This document shows positions 20,021 to 29,954 of a stretch of 64,000 nucleotides of DNA, one piece after another (the first letter of the stretch is position 1; each line of letters starts with the position of its first letter). The notes beneath the pieces were generated by a model. It was not told the DNA's origin and searched no databases. It was given only the letters and a program-made list of their open reading frames with translations. Where the stretch lies: assembly GCA_021781835.1 (NCBI GenBank), contig JAJXWD010000001.1, positions 1 to 64,000 on the forward strand, in the 5' to 3' direction. Position numbers and translations under genes: made by a program. The stretch is from Pseudomonadota bacterium (lineage in GTDB: Bacteria; Pseudomonadota; Alphaproteobacteria; Acetobacterales; Acetobacteraceae).

Positions 20021-20346
20021 GCGGCGGGCCGCGCCTTTTGGTCACCACCCGCGATGGGGTGACGCACAGCCTGGGGTTTTTGCCCGGGCAGATGCTGATG
20101 GCGGCACTGTTTGACGGCGGCATCACCGAGCTGCGCGCGCTGTGCGGCGGGTGCCTGACCTGCGCCACCTGTCATGTTTATGTGAACGACCCGGAAAGCC
20201 CCGCCGCGCGGGCGCCCTTTGGGGAGCTGGAGAGCGTGGTGATTGGCGGGCTGCGCGAGCCGCGGCCGAACTCGCGGCTAGCCTGCCAGATGGAGCTGAG
20301 CGCGGCGCTGGATGGGCTGGCGGTTACGCTGGCGGCTGAAGGGTGA
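20017..20346 (+). CDS. Adrenodoxin-type 2Fe-2S ferredoxin
   Basis: TTG start at 20017 overlapping the preceding TGA; LCGGCLTCATCHVYV ... LACQM cysteine pattern. Confidence 0.88.
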   Translation: MSGGPRLLVTTRDGVTHSLGFLPGQMLMAALFDGGITELRALCGGCLTCATCHVYVNDPESPAARAPFGELESVVIGGLREPRPNSRLACQMELSAALDGLAVTLAAEG

Positions 20347-20350
20347 GGTT

Positions 20351-21322
20351 TTACTTTAGATTTTCTGTATAATATTTTGAAAATATTTTAAATTTTACCA
20401 AAAAAACCGCGCGAAGCTGGCGCGCCAGGCGCAGGGCCGGATGAGGGGGACGCTGCCCGGGCAGGCGGGTTTTGCCGGCCGCCAGGCGGGCATGCTGGTA
20501 ATATTGCTCGATGACGCGGTTGCGCTCGAACACGGCGTCTGTGGCGGGGGTTACGAATTCGGCGGCGCGGGCGGGAGTGGTGGTGAAGTCCCGCTCCGGG
20601 GCATAGGCGAAGCGGGCGAAGTCTGTTTGGTAAAATTCCTGGAGGCCGGCGGCCACTTGGGGGGTGAGGAAACGCCCGACGGGGATGGACCAGCTTTGAT
20701 TGAGCCGGGGCAAAGCGGGCGGCGCGCCATGATGGCCTTGGGCGGCCAGATGGGCCGCGAGATCGGCCGGCAGGCGGGCGAGATCGGCCAGGTCGTAAAT
20801 ATGGGTGTAGGCGATCTCACCGGGGAACAGGAGGGCGGTTTGGGCGCGCCAGTGCGTGTCGCAGGTGAGCGGGGTTTCGGTGGCCATCACGCGCTCGAAA
20901 AACGCCTGGAATTCGACGAATTTGGCGCGCGCCGAGGGGAGATAGGGCTCGAAGCCGGGCTCGGTGAGGAAGATCTTGTCGCGCCAGACGGAGAAGAACC
21001 GCTCATACGGGTGGCGGGTGACGCAGAAGCGGAACCAGCCCGGGCCAGAGAGGATGGCTTGCAGGCGGGCGCCCGAGAAGGCGGTGAGCGGCGGCAAGGG
21101 GGTTTGGCCGCGGTCGTGGATGAGCATGGACAGGCTGGTTTGCCGGGCCATGGGAGAAAAGCGCAGCGGTGTGTCCGTGGCCAGACCGCGCAGCAGCAGC
21201 TTGACCGAGGAGCAGGCGACTTTGGGGGTTGCCACGTAGAGGATGCGGCGCGGCTCATCAACGAATGACCCGTAGCCCAGCCAGTCGCGTACATGGCGGT
21301 CGGTTTTCATGGTTTTCAGCAT
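20351..21322 (-). CDS. Sulfotransferase family 2-like protein
   Basis: ILYVATPKVACSSVKLLLRGLATDTP (PSB loop), FCVTRHPYERFFSVWRDKI (3'-PB motif). Confidence 0.82.
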   Translation of the reverse strand: MLKTMKTDRHVRDWLGYGSFVDEPRRILYVATPKVACSSVKLLLRGLATDTPLRFSPMARQTSLSMLIHDRGQTPLPPLTAFSGARLQAILSGPGWFRFCVTRHPYERFFSVWRDKIFLTEPGFEPYLPSARAKFVEFQAFFERVMATETPLTCDTHWRAQTALLFPGEIAYTHIYDLADLARLPADLAAHLAAQGHHGAPPALPRLNQSWSIPVGRFLTPQVAAGLQEFYQTDFARFAYAPERDFTTTPARAAEFVTPATDAVFERNRVIEQYYQHARLAAGKTRLPGQRPPHPALRLARQLRAVFLVKFKIFSKYYTENLK

Positions 21323-22263
21323 AAGCGGGCCTTTGCCGGGCGCGGGGCGGGGCGGATGGTGGCGCGGTCGAGCAGGAAGGCGGCGGCCACGCGCTCGAGC
21401 TGGGCCAGGGCGAAGCCGCGCCCGGCGAGGGGCACGAGCTGGCGGCCCAGCCAGAGCCGCAGACACTGACCCCACCCGGGCCGGATGACGGCGGCGCGCC
21501 GGGCATAGCGCAGATAGCGGGCGGTGTAGCGGCGGGCGGCGAAGCGCAGGGCGGCGGTGGGCAGGGTGCCATGGCGGGCCTCATCGGCCACGAAGCCGGC
21601 CATTTCGCCAAACATCTCGGCCATGCGGCCGGAAAGCCGCCCTTCTGTCTCGGCCGGTGAGAGGGCCACCACCTGCCCGACCCAGCCGATGCGCGCGCCC
21701 CGCGCGGCAAGGCGCAGGCCGATCTGGAAATCCTGGGCGTGGCGGCGCCGGCAGGCCAGGGGCGCCACGGCCTGGAGCGCCGTGGTGCGGACGAGCATGG
21801 TGGAGGGGTTGAAATCGGTCTGGCGCAGGATGGCGCGGAGCGGGGCGCGCAGCGCGTGCGCGGGCCAGGGGCCGGGACAGGGCGGCGGCGCCTGATCTTG
21901 GGGGGTGATCTGGCCATATAGGAAGTCAAACCCGCCGGCCGTGAGCGCGGCGGCCATGGCGGCGGTGGAGCCGGGGCGCAGCTGGTCGTCGGCATCGACG
22001 AAGCGGACCAGGGGAAAGCGGGCCTCGGCGATGAGGCGCGAGGCGGCCAGAACGCAGCCGCCATTGCGCTCCCCCCGCACCAGGCGCACCAGCTTGGCGT
22101 GAGGGGAGGCTTGGAGGCGGGCGAGGCTGTCATCGGTGGAGGCGTCGTCATAGACCACGATCTCGCCGCCGGTTTGGGCGAGCTCGGTGGCGATGGCGGC
22201 CAGCGTGGCCGCTATATAGGCGGATTTATTGTAGAGGCTGACGAGATAGGAGACCCCGCTCAT
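21316..22263 (-). CDS. Glycosyltransferase family 2
   Basis: MSGVSYLVSLYNKSAYIAATLAAIATELAQTGGEIVVYDDASTDDSLARL ... VRFVDADDQLRPGS. Confidence 0.9.
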   Translation of the reverse strand: MSGVSYLVSLYNKSAYIAATLAAIATELAQTGGEIVVYDDASTDDSLARLQASPHAKLVRLVRGERNGGCVLAASRLIAEARFPLVRFVDADDQLRPGSTAAMAAALTAGGFDFLYGQITPQDQAPPPCPGPWPAHALRAPLRAILRQTDFNPSTMLVRTTALQAVAPLACRRRHAQDFQIGLRLAARGARIGWVGQVVALSPAETEGRLSGRMAEMFGEMAGFVADEARHGTLPTAALRFAARRYTARYLRYARRAAVIRPGWGQCLRLWLGRQLVPLAGRGFALAQLERVAAAFLLDRATIRPAPRPAKARLC

Positions 22264-23075
22264 GGCCGCCCTTTGGCGAGCAGGGCACGCCAGCGGCGCG
22301 CGCGCCGCCAATCGGGCAGGAGGGCAGAGTAATAGCACCAGCGCTTGGCGATGTTGATGCCCAGGCGCGTGAGCGGCGCCCAGAGCCGGAAGGCCAGCTT
22401 CTCGAGGCCGCGCACCTGCAACTGACGCGAGAAACGCTCATGGCCGATGGTGGAGGGGAACCCCTCATCCTGCCAGGCCACGCGCGGATAGACGGTGAAC
22501 ACCCCAAGGCCGGTTTTCCAGGGGCGGCCCATGAGAATATCGACCGGGACGGTGACACTGCTGAGTGCCGCGCAAAGCCGCCGGGCGGCTTCGGTATCGA
22601 GCAGGTAGCAATGCGCGCCGCCAGGAGAGGTGGCGATGCGCGCCAGCGAATACTCGCCCACCAGCGGGCCAAGGCGGCGATGGCGGCGGGCAAGATGTTT
22701 ATTATCGCCAAAGAAACGAACCAGATGCCAGATGTCGGCGTGAGCGGACAGCTTGCCTATGATGTGTGGGAAATCTTCACACACCACACAATCATCTTCC
22801 ATGATGATGGCATGAGGAATGTTTTCGGCGACGATTTTCTCGAGCAGGCGCTTGTGGCTGTGGAGACAGGCCAGCTCGGTATCGCGAAGGTCTTTGCCTA
22901 ATTGCAAACGCCGAAGGCCGGAATTGTAGAAACGCCGATTTTCAGGGGTGAGCGTGCTGGTGGACGAGGCCGGGAAGAACTCGAACTTCAACCCGAGCGC
23001 GGAGAGCCGGGCGGCGATTATGTGCTGACGGTCTGTCTGCCGCGCGAGGGTGATTATGAAAATTGGCGGTATCAT
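22260..23075 (-). CDS. Glycosyltransferase family 25 (LPS-type)
   Basis: IPPIFIITLARQTDRQHIIAARLSALGLKFEFFPA ... ELACLHSHKRLLEKIVAENIPHAIIMEDDCVV; start could be 23120. Confidence 0.88.
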   Translation of the reverse strand: MIPPIFIITLARQTDRQHIIAARLSALGLKFEFFPASSTSTLTPENRRFYNSGLRRLQLGKDLRDTELACLHSHKRLLEKIVAENIPHAIIMEDDCVVCEDFPHIIGKLSAHADIWHLVRFFGDNKHLARRHRRLGPLVGEYSLARIATSPGGAHCYLLDTEAARRLCAALSSVTVPVDILMGRPWKTGLGVFTVYPRVAWQDEGFPSTIGHERFSRQLQVRGLEKLAFRLWAPLTRLGINIAKRWCYYSALLPDWRRARRWRALLAKGRP

Positions 23076-23449
23076 CACGATAAGATCAGACTTAACCTCG
23101 ATGTGGCGGATGGCAACCAAACGCCGGCGACCAAAACCCTTGTCTCACCCCAGCCCAAAACGCCAAATCATGAGAAAATTCCTGAAATGACGGCAACAGG
23201 CCAAGGCCGCGCGCTCAGTGTGGGAGAAATGTTACGTTGCATTTGGTTACCGCGTAACACTCTTGTTGTCATCAGGGGAAAACCACTTTCAATTTGTACG
23301 CGATATTTATGCCAGTTACACCTCCTGGGCGTGCTGTCTGGTTTTCCTGGCGGAATGGCCGGGCGCCACCGCCCTGCCCTCACATGGGAGCGGGGCTGGC
23401 AGGCAAGGACGATGTGGGCGGCGGCTGAGTTTTTGGCTATAGCTTGGCC

Positions 23450-23875
23450 ATGAGTGTGATTTTTGTTCCTGAACAGCTTGGCCTGTCGCTGCTGGGCGGT
23501 GTGCTTATCGGCGCGGCGGCGGGCGGGCTGCTGCTGGTCAATGGCCGGGTTGCCGGCATTAGCGGGATTTTGAGCGCCGCCACGGCGCGCGGCACCAAGG
23601 CTTGGCATTGGGCCTTTCTGGCCGGGCTGCTGGCGGCGGGGAGCGGCGCGGCGCTGTCTGGCCGGGCCCTGCCGGCGGGCCTTGGGGCTGGGCATGTCAT
23701 GCTGCTGGCGGTTGCCGGGTTGCTGGCCGGGGTGGGCACGCGGCTCTCGGGCGGGTGCACCAGCGGGCATGGTGTGTGCGGGCTGGCGCGGCTGAGCCCG
23801 CGCTCGCTGGTGGCGGTGCTGACCTTTATGCTGGCGGCGGGCGTGACGGTGTTTCTGGAAAGGCATGGGCTGTAA
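23450..23875 (+). CDS. YeeE/YedE family transporter, first half (DUF395)
   Basis: GVLIGAAAGGLLLVNGRVAGISGIL and GTRLSGGCTSGHGVCGLARLS. Confidence 0.88.
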   Translation: MSVIFVPEQLGLSLLGGVLIGAAAGGLLLVNGRVAGISGILSAATARGTKAWHWAFLAGLLAAGSGAALSGRALPAGLGAGHVMLLAVAGLLAGVGTRLSGGCTSGHGVCGLARLSPRSLVAVLTFMLAAGVTVFLERHGL

Positions 23876-24291
23876 TGCGCGCATTGGTCACGGCTTTTGG
23901 GTTTGGGCTGCTGTTTGGCGCCGGGCTGCTGGTTTCGGGCATGACCGACCCGAGCCGGGTGAAGGCGTTTTTGGACGTGAGCGGCGCGTGGAACCCGGCC
24001 CTGGCGCTGGTGATGGGCGGCGCGGTGGTGGTGGCGCTGCCGGCCTTTGCCTACGGCAAGCGCCTGCCGCGCGCGCTGCTGGCCGATGAGATCAGCCTGC
24101 CCACGCGCACGCAGATCGACGCGCGGTTGCTGGGGGGCGCGGCGATTTTTGGCGTGGGCTGGGGGCTGGGCGGCATTTGCCCGGGCCCGGGCCTGGTGAT
24201 GGCCGGCGCGGGCGCGCTGGGGGCGGGGGTGTTTGTGCTGACCTCGGCGCTCGGCGCGCGGCTGGCGGACTGGCTGTTCACGGCCGGCTGA
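23875..24291 (+). CDS. YeeE/YedE family transporter, second half (DUF395)
   Basis: ATG at 23875 overlaps TAA of the previous gene; GFGLLFGAGLLVSGMTDPSRVKAFLDVSGAWNPALALVMGGAV and GWGLGGICPGPG. Confidence 0.88.
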   Translation: MRALVTAFGFGLLFGAGLLVSGMTDPSRVKAFLDVSGAWNPALALVMGGAVVVALPAFAYGKRLPRALLADEISLPTRTQIDARLLGGAAIFGVGWGLGGICPGPGLVMAGAGALGAGVFVLTSALGARLADWLFTAG

Positions 24292-25219
24292 GGGACGCGC
24301 CCGCGGGGGAGATGGCGGGGAGCGCGCAATCTATGGCGATGGCGTTGCGGAGCCAGATATTGGCCGGGTCCTGGTGGTTGCGGGCATGCCAGAACATGTC
24401 GATGGGCAGCACGGGCAGGGCAAATGGCAGGCGGGCATGGGCCAGCGCCGAAGGGTGCAGGCGCGATTGCACCAGCGCCTCGGGCACGGTGGCGATGAGG
24501 TCAGAGCCGGGCAGCAGGCGCTCGAGGCTGGCATAATGAGGCACACGCAGCTTGATGTCGCGGCGGATGCCTTTGGCCTCGATCAGCTCATCTATGCGCG
24601 CATGGCCGGTGCCGGCGGCGGTGACCACCACATGCCCGGCCTGCGCGAACGCCGCTTGCGTGAGCGGCCGGCCCGCCAGCGGATGGCTGGGGCGAAACAC
24701 GCAGACATAGCCCTGGCGAAAAATGGTGCGGCGGAAAAAGCCGGCGCCCAGATCTCCTATGAGGCCGATGGCGAGGTCGATTTCACCGCGCTCGAGGGCT
24801 GAGCGCAGGGCCTCGCCATTGCCGCGCACGATGGTGAGCCCGACGCCCGGCGCGGCCCCGGACAGATGGCGCAGCAGGCGGGGCAGGATGGTGAGCTCGC
24901 CTATATCGGTGAGGCGAAGGGTGAAATTGCGCGCGCTGGTGAGCGGGGTGAAGGCGAAATCCTGGCTGAGGGCCTGGCCGAGCGTGGCCAGCGCGGCCGC
25001 CACCGGGCCGGACAGATGGGCGGCGTAGGCCGTGGGCTCCATGCCTGTTGGGGTGCGGTGGAACAGCTCATCGCCCAGCAAGGCGCGCAGGCGGGCGAGC
25101 GAGCGGCTGATGGCGGGCTGGGTGACGCCCAGCGCCTCGGCCGCGCGCGAGAGTTTGCGGGTTTTGAGGATCTGGTCGAACACCAGCAGCAGGTTGAGGT
25201 CGAACTCCCGCAGATCCAT
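24278..25219 (-). CDS. LysR-family transcriptional regulator
   Basis: MDLREFDLNLLLVFDQILKTRKLSRAAEALGVTQPAISRSLARLRALLGDELFHRTPTGMEPT. Confidence 0.94.
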   Translation of the reverse strand: MDLREFDLNLLLVFDQILKTRKLSRAAEALGVTQPAISRSLARLRALLGDELFHRTPTGMEPTAYAAHLSGPVAAALATLGQALSQDFAFTPLTSARNFTLRLTDIGELTILPRLLRHLSGAAPGVGLTIVRGNGEALRSALERGEIDLAIGLIGDLGAGFFRRTIFRQGYVCVFRPSHPLAGRPLTQAAFAQAGHVVVTAAGTGHARIDELIEAKGIRRDIKLRVPHYASLERLLPGSDLIATVPEALVQSRLHPSALAHARLPFALPVLPIDMFWHARNHQDPANIWLRNAIAIDCALPAISPAGASLSRP

Positions 25220-25343
25220 GCTTGCCCCCCTGCCCTGCCGTCTTCGGTATTTGCCGAATTTGCCGGGCTGGATGCAAGCGGGATTTGGCCGTTTCCGACC
25301 ATCAACCCGCAGGGAGGCCGGGCGCGGCCTCGTCAACAGGCTT

Positions 25344-27134
25344 TCAATGGCTGTCGCGCGGGATCCCCTTGGTTTGGGCGATTTTTTGATAGGCAACGGC
25401 GTTTTCAAGAACCGCGCCCGTGTCCATTTGCCCGACCAAGCCGCGTTGAATTTCCTGCCATGGCGTTTGATGGGCCGGATATTTATAGCCCCCCGCCGCT
25501 TCAAGGGCCTTGCGGCGCTGGGCCAACTCATCGTCTGAGACCAGCATATTCACACTGCCCCGCCGGAGATCGACACGGACGAGATCGCCGGTGCGCAGCA
25601 AGGCCAACCCTCCCCCCACGGCCGCCTCGGGCGAGGCGTTGAGAATGGAGGGCGACCCGGATGTGCCGGATTGCCGGCCATCGCCCACGCAAGGAAGAGA
25701 GGTGATGCCCGCCTTGATGAGATAATCAGGCGCGCGCATATTCACCACCTCGGCGGTGCCCGGATACCCAACCGGCCCGGCGCCGCGCATGAACAAAATG
25801 CAATTGGCATCGATGCTCAAAGCCGGATCATCGATACGGGCACGATGATCCTCGGGGCCGTCGAACACAATCGCGCGGCCTTCAAATGCCTCGGGATCGT
25901 TGGGATTTGAGAGGTAACGCGCCCTGAACTCATCGGAGATGACGCTGGTTTTCATGATCGCCGAGGAAAATAAATTCCCCCGCAAAACCCGGAAGCCGGC
26001 TTTTGGCTTGATCGGCTGATCGATCGGCTTGATGACATCTTGGTTGAGCATCTCCGCGTTTCGGCAATTATCGCCAATTGTTTGGCCGTTTACCGTCAGG
26101 GCATTTTCGTAAATCATGCCCTTACGCATGAGTTGGTTGACAACCGCCGGCACGCCGCCCGCGTGATAATAATCCTCCCCCAGATAATCGCCCGCCGGCT
26201 GAAGATTGACCAACAATGGAACGTCTTCGCCAAATTCTTGCCAGTCATCAATTGTCAGATCAACGCCGACATGCCGGGCCAGGGCGTTGATGTGGATGGG
26301 CGCGTTGGTCGAGCCACCGATGGCGGAATTGACCTTGATCGCGTTCATGAAGGCTTCGCGGGTCAGAATATCAGACGGTTTGAGATCTTCGCGGACCATG
26401 TCAACAATTCTCAAGCCGGTGTGATAAGCCATCTCCTGACGGTCGCGATATGGTGCCGGAATGGCAGCCGACCCGGGCAATTGCATGCCCAGCGCCTCCG
26501 CCAATGAATTCATGGTGGTGGCCGTGCCCATGGTGTTGCAATAGCCAACAGAAGGCGCTGAAGAGGCGACAAGCTTTATGAAACCGGCGTGATCGATCTC
26601 ACCCTTGGCCAGCAATTCGCGCGCTTTCCACACAATGGTGCCAGAGCCGGTGCGCTCACCCCGGAACCAGCCATTGAGCATCGGCCCGACCGAAAAGGCA
26701 ATGGCGGGAATATCGACCGTCGCCGCGGCCATTAAACAAGCGGGGGTTGTTTTGTCGCAGCCGATGGTGAGCACCACACCATCAAGCGGATAGCCATACA
26801 AAACCTCCACCAAGCCCAGATACGCGAAATTCCGGTCAAGCCCGGGGGCCGGGCGCTTGCCTGTTTCCTGGATCGGGTGAACGGGAAATTCAAGCGGCAC
26901 GCCACCGGCCTCGCGGATGCCTTCCTTGATTCTGATTGCCAATTCGATATGATGGCGATTGCAGGGGACAAGATCAGACCCCGTCTGGGCAATGCCGATG
27001 ATCGGCCGGCCATCTTGCAACTCTTTCTGGCTGATGCCGAAATTCATATAGCGTTCGATATGAAGGGCGGTCATGTCGGGGTTCGAGCGATCGTCAAACC
27101 AGGACCGAGACCGCAATTTTTTAGGTTCCGCCAT
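25344..27134 (-). CDS. araC: IlvD/Edd-family sugar-acid dehydratase, L-arabinonate dehydratase type
   Basis: ORF 596 aa; [82 protein letters not shown]. Confidence 0.85.
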   Translation of the reverse strand: MAEPKKLRSRSWFDDRSNPDMTALHIERYMNFGISQKELQDGRPIIGIAQTGSDLVPCNRHHIELAIRIKEGIREAGGVPLEFPVHPIQETGKRPAPGLDRNFAYLGLVEVLYGYPLDGVVLTIGCDKTTPACLMAAATVDIPAIAFSVGPMLNGWFRGERTGSGTIVWKARELLAKGEIDHAGFIKLVASSAPSVGYCNTMGTATTMNSLAEALGMQLPGSAAIPAPYRDRQEMAYHTGLRIVDMVREDLKPSDILTREAFMNAIKVNSAIGGSTNAPIHINALARHVGVDLTIDDWQEFGEDVPLLVNLQPAGDYLGEDYYHAGGVPAVVNQLMRKGMIYENALTVNGQTIGDNCRNAEMLNQDVIKPIDQPIKPKAGFRVLRGNLFSSAIMKTSVISDEFRARYLSNPNDPEAFEGRAIVFDGPEDHRARIDDPALSIDANCILFMRGAGPVGYPGTAEVVNMRAPDYLIKAGITSLPCVGDGRQSGTSGSPSILNASPEAAVGGGLALLRTGDLVRVDLRRGSVNMLVSDDELAQRRKALEAAGGYKYPAHQTPWQEIQRGLVGQMDTGAVLENAVAYQKIAQTKGIPRDSH

Positions 27135-27194
27135 GTTCTTCTCTTTTCACACTCAGATATGGGCTCATGCCAGCCAACCGGCATTATTTTTTGA

Positions 27195-28127
27195 TTACTT
27201 GCCCCACCTCAACACCAGCGGGTCAAGGCGGCGGGCCAACTCCAGCAGGCCCGCGCGCAGGGCCGGATGTAGGGGCGGCAAGGGATGGCGCAGCGTGTCG
27301 TGAGCGATGACCCCCCCTTCCTTCATAAGAATTTTAGCCGCCGCTAGGCCGCATTGCCGGTTTTCCCAATTGATCAGCGGCAACCAACGCTCATAGGCGC
27401 GCAATGCGGCTTCGCGGTCATTGGCGAAATACGCATCCGTGATCTGCCTGATACCATCGGGATAGCCGCCGCCGGTCATGGCGCCGGTCGCGCCCGCATC
27501 GAGATCGGCCAGCAATGTTATGGCCTCCTCGCCATCCCAAGGGCCGTGAATGGCATCGCCACCGGCTTCGATCAAGGCCCGCAGCTTGGCGGCGGCCTGG
27601 GGTACTTCTATCTTGAAATAAGATAGATTCTCGATTTCCCGGGCCATGCGCGCCAGCAGCGGAACCGATAGCGGTGTACCCGCGACCGGAGCGTCTTGAA
27701 CCATGATCGGAATGGAAATCTCGCGCGAAATGGCATGGTAGAATTCCATGATCATCTGCTCAGAGACCCGAAACGTGGCGCCATGGTAGGGCGGCATGAC
27801 CATGACCATCGCCGCTCCCGCCTCTTGCGCGCGGCGCGAACGCTCGGCACAGACGTGGCTGCTGAAATGGGTGGTGGTGACAATGACCGGCACGCGACCC
27901 GCGACATGCTCAAGAACCACAATCGTGAGCCGCTCGCGCTCATCGTCGGTCAGTGTAAACTGCTCCGAGAAATTCGCCAAAATGCAAATGCCGTTTGAGC
28001 CGGCATCGATCATGAAATCAATGGCGCGTTTTTGTCCCTCCAGATCCAATGCGCCGTGAGAGCCGAACACGGTTGGCGCCACGGGAAACACACCCTTGAA
28101 GGCATGAGGCGGAATAATGTGAGACAT
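27195..28127 (-). CDS. araD: DapA-superfamily 2-keto-3-deoxy-L-arabinonate dehydratase
   Basis: ORF 310 aa; GVFPVAPTVFGSHGALDLEGQKRAIDFMIDAGSNGICILANFSEQFTLTDDER ... HGPWDGEEAITLLADLDAGATGAMTGGGYPDGIRQI, recognised as like Azospirillum AraD. Confidence 0.87.
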   Translation of the reverse strand: MSHIIPPHAFKGVFPVAPTVFGSHGALDLEGQKRAIDFMIDAGSNGICILANFSEQFTLTDDERERLTIVVLEHVAGRVPVIVTTTHFSSHVCAERSRRAQEAGAAMVMVMPPYHGATFRVSEQMIMEFYHAISREISIPIMVQDAPVAGTPLSVPLLARMAREIENLSYFKIEVPQAAAKLRALIEAGGDAIHGPWDGEEAITLLADLDAGATGAMTGGGYPDGIRQITDAYFANDREAALRAYERWLPLINWENRQCGLAAAKILMKEGGVIAHDTLRHPLPPLHPALRAGLLELARRLDPLVLRWGK

Positions 28128-28179
28128 GAAATTTCTCTTCTATGCCAGACGACATGCCATGAAGGCATTTTCCAACAGC

Positions 28180-28944
28180 CTATACTTCATGAGTGATGCC
28201 ACGATATTCCCGCTTCACGATCTCCAAGAGCTCCGTTACCGATGTTTCGGCCGAGCGCCCTTCGAACGTGCATGTGCCGCGCTGAACCAGCATCACTTTA
28301 TCGGCGACATCCAGTGTTTGCGCGTAATTATGCGCGATCATGATCATCGAGACATCGCCACGGGCTTTCAGCCTTTCGATCAAGGCGATGATCATGCTGG
28401 CTTCACGCGCGCCCATCGCAGCCAAGGGCTCATCGAGCAACAATATACGGGCATGAGAGGCCACGGCCCGCGCTATGGCAATGGCTTGGCGCTGCCCGCC
28501 AGAGAGCATGCCAACCTCGATATCCATGGAGGGCACATTCACCCCGATATCGGCCAAGGCTTCCGCCGCCAGCTCGCGCATCTTGCGATGATTAAGAAAT
28601 GGCAGCCCTTGGTAGAGAATCTCCCGGTTCAAGAACATGTTATGATAAACCGAGAGCGTGTTGACGAGCGCGAGATCTTGGTAAACACACTCAATACCGA
28701 AACTGCGGGCATGGTCAACGGACGTGAATTCCACCTTTTTGCCCTTGACCAACAACTCGCCCGTGGTGGGAGCATGAAAACCAGAAAGAATTTTCATCAA
28801 GGTTGATTTTCCGGCGCCATTGTCTCCCAGAATGCCAAGCATTTCGCCAGGTTTTAGATTGAGAGATATGCCATGCAGAGCCTGGACCTGGCCAAACCTT
28901 TTGGTAATATCACGCGCTTCAAGCGCATAGGTTGCTTCGCTCAT
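28180..28944 (-). CDS. Sugar ABC transporter ATP-binding protein (single domain)
   Basis: LGILGDNGAGKSTLMKILSGFHAPTTGELLVKGKKVEF; MLSGGQRQAIAIARAVASHARILLLDEPLAAMG. Confidence 0.92.
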   Translation of the reverse strand: MSEATYALEARDITKRFGQVQALHGISLNLKPGEMLGILGDNGAGKSTLMKILSGFHAPTTGELLVKGKKVEFTSVDHARSFGIECVYQDLALVNTLSVYHNMFLNREILYQGLPFLNHRKMRELAAEALADIGVNVPSMDIEVGMLSGGQRQAIAIARAVASHARILLLDEPLAAMGAREASMIIALIERLKARGDVSMIMIAHNYAQTLDVADKVMLVQRGTCTFEGRSAETSVTELLEIVKREYRGITHEV

Positions 28945-28945
28945 G

Positions 28946-29911
28946 TCAGATACGGCTCCGGCGGCGCCATGCCGCGAATTGAACATTGGAGATCATTGTG
29001 ATGAGAATGGCCGCACCGGTAATGATATCAAACGTATAGGCATTGATGCCAAGCAGGGTGAAACCATCTTGCAAAATTCCCAGAACCGCCGCGCCAACAA
29101 GGCCGCCAAGTATCGTTCCGGAACCGCCCATGAGCGACGTGCCGCCAATGACCGATGACGCGATCGCCAGAAACATCACATTCGCACCGCCAGCATTGGG
29201 ATCTATCGAGGTTACATGGAAGGCATTCAATATGCCCGCCAGACCGCCAATGGTGCTGCAGAGAATGAAATTGCCGATCTTGATGTGCTTGATGCGAATC
29301 CCCGCCTCGGCCGCCCCCGTGGGATTGCCGCCCGCCGCGATTGTTTGTAAACCCCAACGTGTATGGCGAAGGATCGTGTGCATAACCACCGCGACCCCAA
29401 CAGCCCAGGCGATTTCGCTATAAGCCCAGCCCCCGAAAATATTGCCCAGCAGGTTATTGGGGGTGTCCACCGGAAAGCCGCCGCTGATCGTGAGCGTTAA
29501 CCCATTGATCAACAACATGGCGCCCAAGGTGGTGATGAAAGACGGCACGCCAAAATGTACCGTGATGAAACCTATGCACAGACCAAGCAGCCCCGCCACG
29601 AGCAAGGCCAGGATCATGGCCAAAAAGAGCGGCACGCCGGCGCCCGCGACAAAATACATGATAAAGGGGGTCAGGGCAAAAACCTGCCCCACTGATAGAT
29701 CAACCTCGCCGCAGATCAACAGCATGATTTCGCCGCAGGCAATCAAGGCCCAGGGGGCAAAAAATTGGCTGACCGTCTGCAGATTTGGCCCCGTGAAGAA
29801 TACAGGGCTGGCAAATTGAAAGACGATCAGCAAAATGATGCCGACCAGAGATATACTTGCCTCCGGCTTACGCAACAGGAAGGCAAGTAAACCTTTTTGT
29901 CTCTTGTTCAC
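28946..29911 (-). CDS. Sugar ABC transporter permease (RbsC/FrcC-like)
   Basis: ORF 321 aa; GEIMLLICGEVDLSVGQVFALTPFIMYF; GGANVMFLAIASSVIGGTSLMGGSGTILGGLVGAAVLGILQDGFTLLGINAY. Confidence 0.93.
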   Translation of the reverse strand: MNKRQKGLLAFLLRKPEASISLVGIILLIVFQFASPVFFTGPNLQTVSQFFAPWALIACGEIMLLICGEVDLSVGQVFALTPFIMYFVAGAGVPLFLAMILALLVAGLLGLCIGFITVHFGVPSFITTLGAMLLINGLTLTISGGFPVDTPNNLLGNIFGGWAYSEIAWAVGVAVVMHTILRHTRWGLQTIAAGGNPTGAAEAGIRIKHIKIGNFILCSTIGGLAGILNAFHVTSIDPNAGGANVMFLAIASSVIGGTSLMGGSGTILGGLVGAAVLGILQDGFTLLGINAYTFDIITGAAILITMISNVQFAAWRRRSRI

Positions 29912-29954
29912 GCTCTATTCCATTCAAATTCTAGATTTACTTGCCATCTTCATT

